Below are positions 6,389 to 10,113 of a DNA stretch of 10,113 nt, piece by piece. Origin of the DNA: JAWLGW01 sp964569055 (GTDB taxonomy: Bacteria > Planctomycetota > J058). The DNA is taken from NCBI GenBank assembly GCA_964569055.1, contig CAZMSZ010000285.1, positions 1-10,113 of the forward strand, in the 5' to 3' direction. Below the pieces are notes generated by a model. The model was given only the letters and a program-made list of their open reading frames with translations, ran no database searches and was not told the origin of the DNA. Position 1 is the first letter of the stretch; the number at the start of each line of letters is the position of its first letter. The position numbers were made by a program, and so were the translations under genes.

Positions 6389-7378
6389 TCAGCCGCGCCA
6401 GCGCCGCAGCCGGCTCGCGGTGGCGATCCCCGCGCCGATCAGGAGCAGGAACCCGGCCCCGCGCGCGGCGCGGCTCAGCGTGTCGGCGTGCGCGAGCACC
6501 AGGCCCTCGCCCCGACCGCGCTCGCGCCCCGCGCCGGCCGGCGTGTACAGCCCGTCGTCGGTGTGCGGCGGCCGGTCGCTGCGCTGCAGCCGGCCCATGG
6601 TGCGCTCGAGCACGCGCTCGGTGAGCCGCGGCGCCACCTTGGCGGCGGCGACGTACATCCGGCCGGCGTCGCCCACGATCCGGTGCGGGACCGGGCGCAC
6701 GGCGCAGCGCAGGATCGCCTCGGCCACAGCCTCGGGGGTGTACGTCGGCGAGGGGTTGCGCGGCGCGACCTCGAGCGTGCTGCGGGCGTGATCGGGGTAG
6801 GGCGTCTCGATCCCGGAGGGCTCGATCAGCGAGACCGCCACCGGGTCGCCGGCCATCTCGAGCTCCATGCGCAGCGCCTCGGTGAGCGCCTTCACGGCGT
6901 GCTTGCTGGCGCAGTAGCTCCCCTGCAGCGGCAGCGTCAGCTCGCCCAGGATGCTCCCGACGTTGATCAGGGTGCCGCGCGAGCGCCGCAGGCGCGGGAG
7001 CGCGGCGAGCGCGCCGTGGAGCGTCCCCCAGAAGTTGGTCTCGAACAGGCGGCGGTGATCCTCGAGCGCGACGTCCTCGAGCCGGCCGTAGATCGAGACG
7101 CCCGCGTTGTTGACCCAGGTGTCGATCCGACCCCAGCGCCCCTCGGCCGCGGCCGCGAGCGCCTCGACGTCCTCGGGGTCCCCCACGTCCCCCTCCGCCC
7201 AGGTGACCCGCTCCAGGCTCGGGTCGATCCTCCGGGCGACCTGCTCGAGGACCGCCGCGTCGCGCCCCGAGATCGCCACGCGCGCCCCGCGCTCGGCCGC
7301 GAGGCGCGCGGTCGCCAGGCCGATCCCGCTGCTCGCGCCGGTGACGACCAGGACCTGCTCGGAGATCGGCTTGCGCAT
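6389..7378 (-). CDS. Short-chain dehydrogenase/reductase with C-terminal membrane anchor
   Basis: This 329-residue classical SDR has TGASSGIG at 13-20, NNAG at 90-93, a catalytic Ser in NVGSILG (S142), SYCASK (Y155, K159) and the EPSGIETPY loop (186-194). R39 after beta-2 (SGRD) favours NADP(H). The core ends near 260. A charged Gly/Arg-rich linker follows, then a hydrophobic segment (about 308-321, FLLLIGAGIATA) and a basic end RLRRWRG. Together these look like a C-terminal membrane anchor. The ATG at 7376-7378 has AAAGGAGG upstream. In-frame extension to 7534 is low complexity and crosses the divergent intergenic region, so it was rejected. It is the first gene of the leftward cluster. The TGA is followed in the same frame, after two codons, by the hydrolase GTG. 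It probably reduces or oxidises a membrane-associated carbonyl/alcohol; substrate unknown. Confidence 0.92.
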   Translation of the reverse strand: MRKPISEQVLVVTGASSGIGLATARLAAERGARVAISGRDAAVLEQVARRIDPSLERVTWAEGDVGDPEDVEALAAAAEGRWGRIDTWVNNAGVSIYGRLEDVALEDHRRLFETNFWGTLHGALAALPRLRRSRGTLINVGSILGELTLPLQGSYCASKHAVKALTEALRMELEMAGDPVAVSLIEPSGIETPYPDHARSTLEVAPRNPSPTYTPEAVAEAILRCAVRPVPHRIVGDAGRMYVAAAKVAPRLTERVLERTMGRLQRSDRPPHTDDGLYTPAGAGRERGRGEGLVLAHADTLSRAARGAGFLLLIGAGIATASRLRRWRG

Positions 7379-7407
7379 GCGGGCCTCCTTTGGCCGCGCG
7401 GGCCCGC
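7379..7407 (-). promoter_or_regulatory. Inverted repeat placing the first SDR ribosome binding site in a loop
   Basis: GCGGGCC (7379-7385) and GGCCCGC (7401-7407) pair perfectly over 7 bp. The AAAGGAGG site (7391-7384) falls mostly in the 15-nt loop and the stem touches the start codon. This is the leader of the first gene of the cluster, so it is a reasonable place for translational control, though no regulator is indicated. Confidence 0.35.
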
Positions 7408-7551
7408 AAGCGTGGTGCCGCCGTGCGCCCGGGCGGGGTCCGTGCGGCGCGGGCACGCGCGTTGCGCGCTCGTCTGGGCTCTGAACGTCGCGTGGCGCGC
7501 TTCCTGAGCGAGGGGCGGCCCGCGGCGCCGGCACCCAGGAGGGACGACGTG
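7379..7551. other. Divergent intergenic region
   Basis: These 173 nt separate the leftward SDR-hydrolase cluster from the rightward ferritin-like gene and should contain promoters for both. I could not identify a convincing -35/-10 pair on either strand. A TTGCGC at 7462-7467 has no matching -10 at suitable spacing. Apart from the ribosome binding sites and the 7379-7407 inverted repeat nothing stands out. Confidence 0.6.
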
Positions 7552-8016
7552 ATGACGAAGGCGAAGCAGGGGCTGGTGAAGCAGCTCAACGACCTGATCG
7601 CGCTCGACTACGACGCGATCGAGGCCTACCAGGCGGCGATCGAGCGCATCGACGATCCGGACGCGCGGGCGCAGCTCCGCTCGTTCCTCGGCGACCACCA
7701 GCGCCATACGATCGAGCTCGCGGCCCACGTGCGCAGTCTCGGCGGCGCGCCGGTCACGGGCGGCGACTTCAAGCGCTTCTTGACCAAGGGCAAGGTCGTG
7801 CTGGCGAACCTCGCGGGCGACGCGGCCATCCTCAAGGCCATGCGCTCGAACGAGGAGCAGACCAACCGCGGCTACGAGGACGGGCTCCGCGAGGCCGACC
7901 GCCTGGACGCCCCGCGTGACGTCCGGATGACCCTGCAGCAGAACCTCGCCGACGAGCGGCGCCACCGCAGCTGGATCGAGAGCCGGATCGGGGTGCTCGA
8001 GCACCATCACGTCTGA
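7552..8016 (+). CDS. DUF2383 / PA2169-family ferritin-like four-helix protein
   Basis: This 154-residue protein is close to the usual length of the family. It has four predicted helices (about 5-31, 36-64, 86-116 and 122-150). Metal-ligand-like residues recur in ferritin-like spacing: D20 and E24 in helix 1, D48-H49-H52-E55 in helix 2 (GDHQRHTIEL), E101-E102 in helix 3 (SNEEQTNRGYEDGL) and D134-E135-H138 in helix 4 (DERRHRSWIE). A di-iron site is plausible. The biochemical role of DUF2383 proteins is not established. They are often seen in stress-related loci. The ATG at 7552 has AGGAGGG 8 nt upstream; an in-frame GTG immediately before it (7549) is an alternative. The 54-residue upstream extension is low complexity and lies in the intergenic region. 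No signal peptide, so cytoplasmic. Divergent from the SDR cluster. Confidence 0.9.
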   Translation: MTKAKQGLVKQLNDLIALDYDAIEAYQAAIERIDDPDARAQLRSFLGDHQRHTIELAAHVRSLGGAPVTGGDFKRFLTKGKVVLANLAGDAAILKAMRSNEEQTNRGYEDGLREADRLDAPRDVRMTLQQNLADERRHRSWIESRIGVLEHHHV

Positions 8017-8045
8017 ACGCGCACACCTCGGGGCGGCGGGAGCGC

Positions 8046-8062
8046 GCGCGGGATTCCCGCGC
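8046..8062 (+). terminator. Possible terminator hairpin after the ferritin-like gene
   Basis: GCGCGGG (8046-8052) and CCCGCGC (8056-8062) form a 7-bp all-GC stem with an ATT loop, 29 nt beyond the stop codon. No U-run follows, so it is only a positional candidate. Confidence 0.3.
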
Positions 8063-8101
8063 CGCGCCCTGGTCGGCGGCGCCCCGTCGACCCGCCGCCC
8101 G

Positions 8102-8138
8102 CGTCCTCGCGCGCCGCAACCTCGCGCCCGCGAGGACG
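8102..8138 (+). terminator. 10-bp inverted repeat, terminator or leader hairpin
   Basis: CGTCCTCGCG (8102-8111) and CGCGAGGACG (8129-8138) are perfect reverse complements with a 17-nt spacer. A shorter local stem (8120-8126 with 8129-8135) competes for the right arm. The two mutually exclusive pairings are directly readable. Their function is not, and no U-run follows either. Confidence 0.35.
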
Positions 8139-8168
8139 GCCGCGCCGCCGCGCGCGAGCGGAACGCAG

Positions 8169-8196
8169 CGCCGGCACGAGCTTCGCTCCGCCGGCG
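8169..8196 (+). other. Compound hairpin upstream of the BON gene
   Basis: CGCCGGC (8169-8175) pairs with GCCGGCG (8190-8196). Inside, GAGC (8178-8181) pairs with GCTC (8185-8188) around a TTC loop, leaving a small 2:1 internal loop. This gives 11 base pairs in a compact hairpin about 100 nt before the BON start codon. Confidence 0.35.
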
Positions 8197-8243
8197 GCGA
8201 GGTCGCCGGTGGCGCGTCCGCGAGGGCGCGACCGGCGCGACGG

Positions 8244-8255
8244 ACGCATGTGCGT
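8244..8255. promoter_or_regulatory. Small palindrome upstream of the BON gene, possible operator
   Basis: ACGCA-TG-TGCGT is a perfect palindrome with 5-bp arms, 40 nt before the BON start codon and less GC-rich than its surroundings. Its position would suit a regulator site, but it is short and nothing identifies a binding protein. Confidence 0.2.
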
Positions 8256-8295
8256 GGCCCGCCGGGCCCGAGAACCGACCGAGAGGAGCAGGAAC

Positions 8296-10107
<1,812 letters not shown>

Positions 10108-10113
10108 GGCGCA

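Larger units (their letters stand above)
8017..8295. other. Hairpin-rich gap before the BON-domain gene
   Basis: These 279 nt show no credible gene. They contain a series of inverted repeats: a 7-bp stem with 3-nt loop (8046-8062), a 10-bp perfect stem (8102-8111 with 8129-8138), a compound hairpin (8169-8196), a 7-bp inverted repeat (8214-8220 with 8241-8247) and a small palindrome (8244-8255). Some may be terminators for the ferritin-like gene or leader structures of the BON gene. No canonical promoter or U-run was seen. Confidence 0.6.

Noticed and set aside
7462..7488. Sigma-70-like promoter (TTGCGC followed by GAACGT)
   Set aside because: Spacing is 15 nt and the -10 does not resemble TATAAT. 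It is no better than chance in this region.
4005..7589. Long minus-strand open frame (1194 codons) overlapping the hydrolase and first SDR in another frame
   Set aside because: Low-complexity Arg/Ala/Gly translation. The frames used by the SDR and hydrolase carry clear catalytic motifs instead.

Overview
This window is very GC-rich chromosomal DNA with strong AGGAGG-type ribosome binding sites. It encodes one exported protein with a Gram-negative style periplasmic layout (signal peptide plus BON domains). A Gram-negative soil or environmental bacterium of the Myxococcota/deltaproteobacterial kind fits best. That placement is inferred from composition and gene types only; no phylogenetic marker gene is present.

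Left and centre (about 96-7378), minus strand: six genes read leftwards. In transcription order they are a short-chain dehydrogenase with a C-terminal membrane anchor (7378-6389), a large alpha/beta hydrolase with a long unassigned C-terminal region (6382-4178), a membrane-anchored SRPBCC protein (4045-3215), a zinc alcohol dehydrogenase of the formaldehyde-dehydrogenase-like type (3218-2049), a second short-chain dehydrogenase with an N-terminal anchor (2013-955), and a four-helix membrane protein (737-96). Spacing is tight at several junctions: 6 nt between SDR and hydrolase, a 4-nt GTGA overlap between SRPBCC and ADH, and 35 nt between ADH and the second SDR. The first five are therefore probably one operon. 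The sixth follows a 217-nt structured gap and may be a separate unit. Two SDRs, one Zn-ADH, one hydrolase and one START-like lipid-binding fold, most of them with membrane anchors, suggest a membrane-surface pathway acting on a hydrophobic ester, alcohol or aldehyde. The substrate cannot be read from the sequence.

Right (7552-10107), plus strand: a divergently transcribed DUF2383/PA2169-type ferritin-like four-helix protein, then a 279-nt hairpin-rich gap, then an exported protein with six BON domains, a 14-glutamine tract, two low-complexity Q/G/M linkers and an acidic Asp/Tyr tail. Both are typical of envelope- and stress-related loci.

Most notable: the hydrolase's roughly 460-residue C-terminal region, which carries its own GxSxG motif and matches no family I can name; the single in-frame TGA separating the SDR from that hydrolase; hairpins at or over the ribosome binding sites of several minus-strand genes; and the six-BON architecture with CAG-repeat and Q/G/M-repeat spacers. 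No tRNA, rRNA, CRISPR array, insertion sequence or phage gene was seen.
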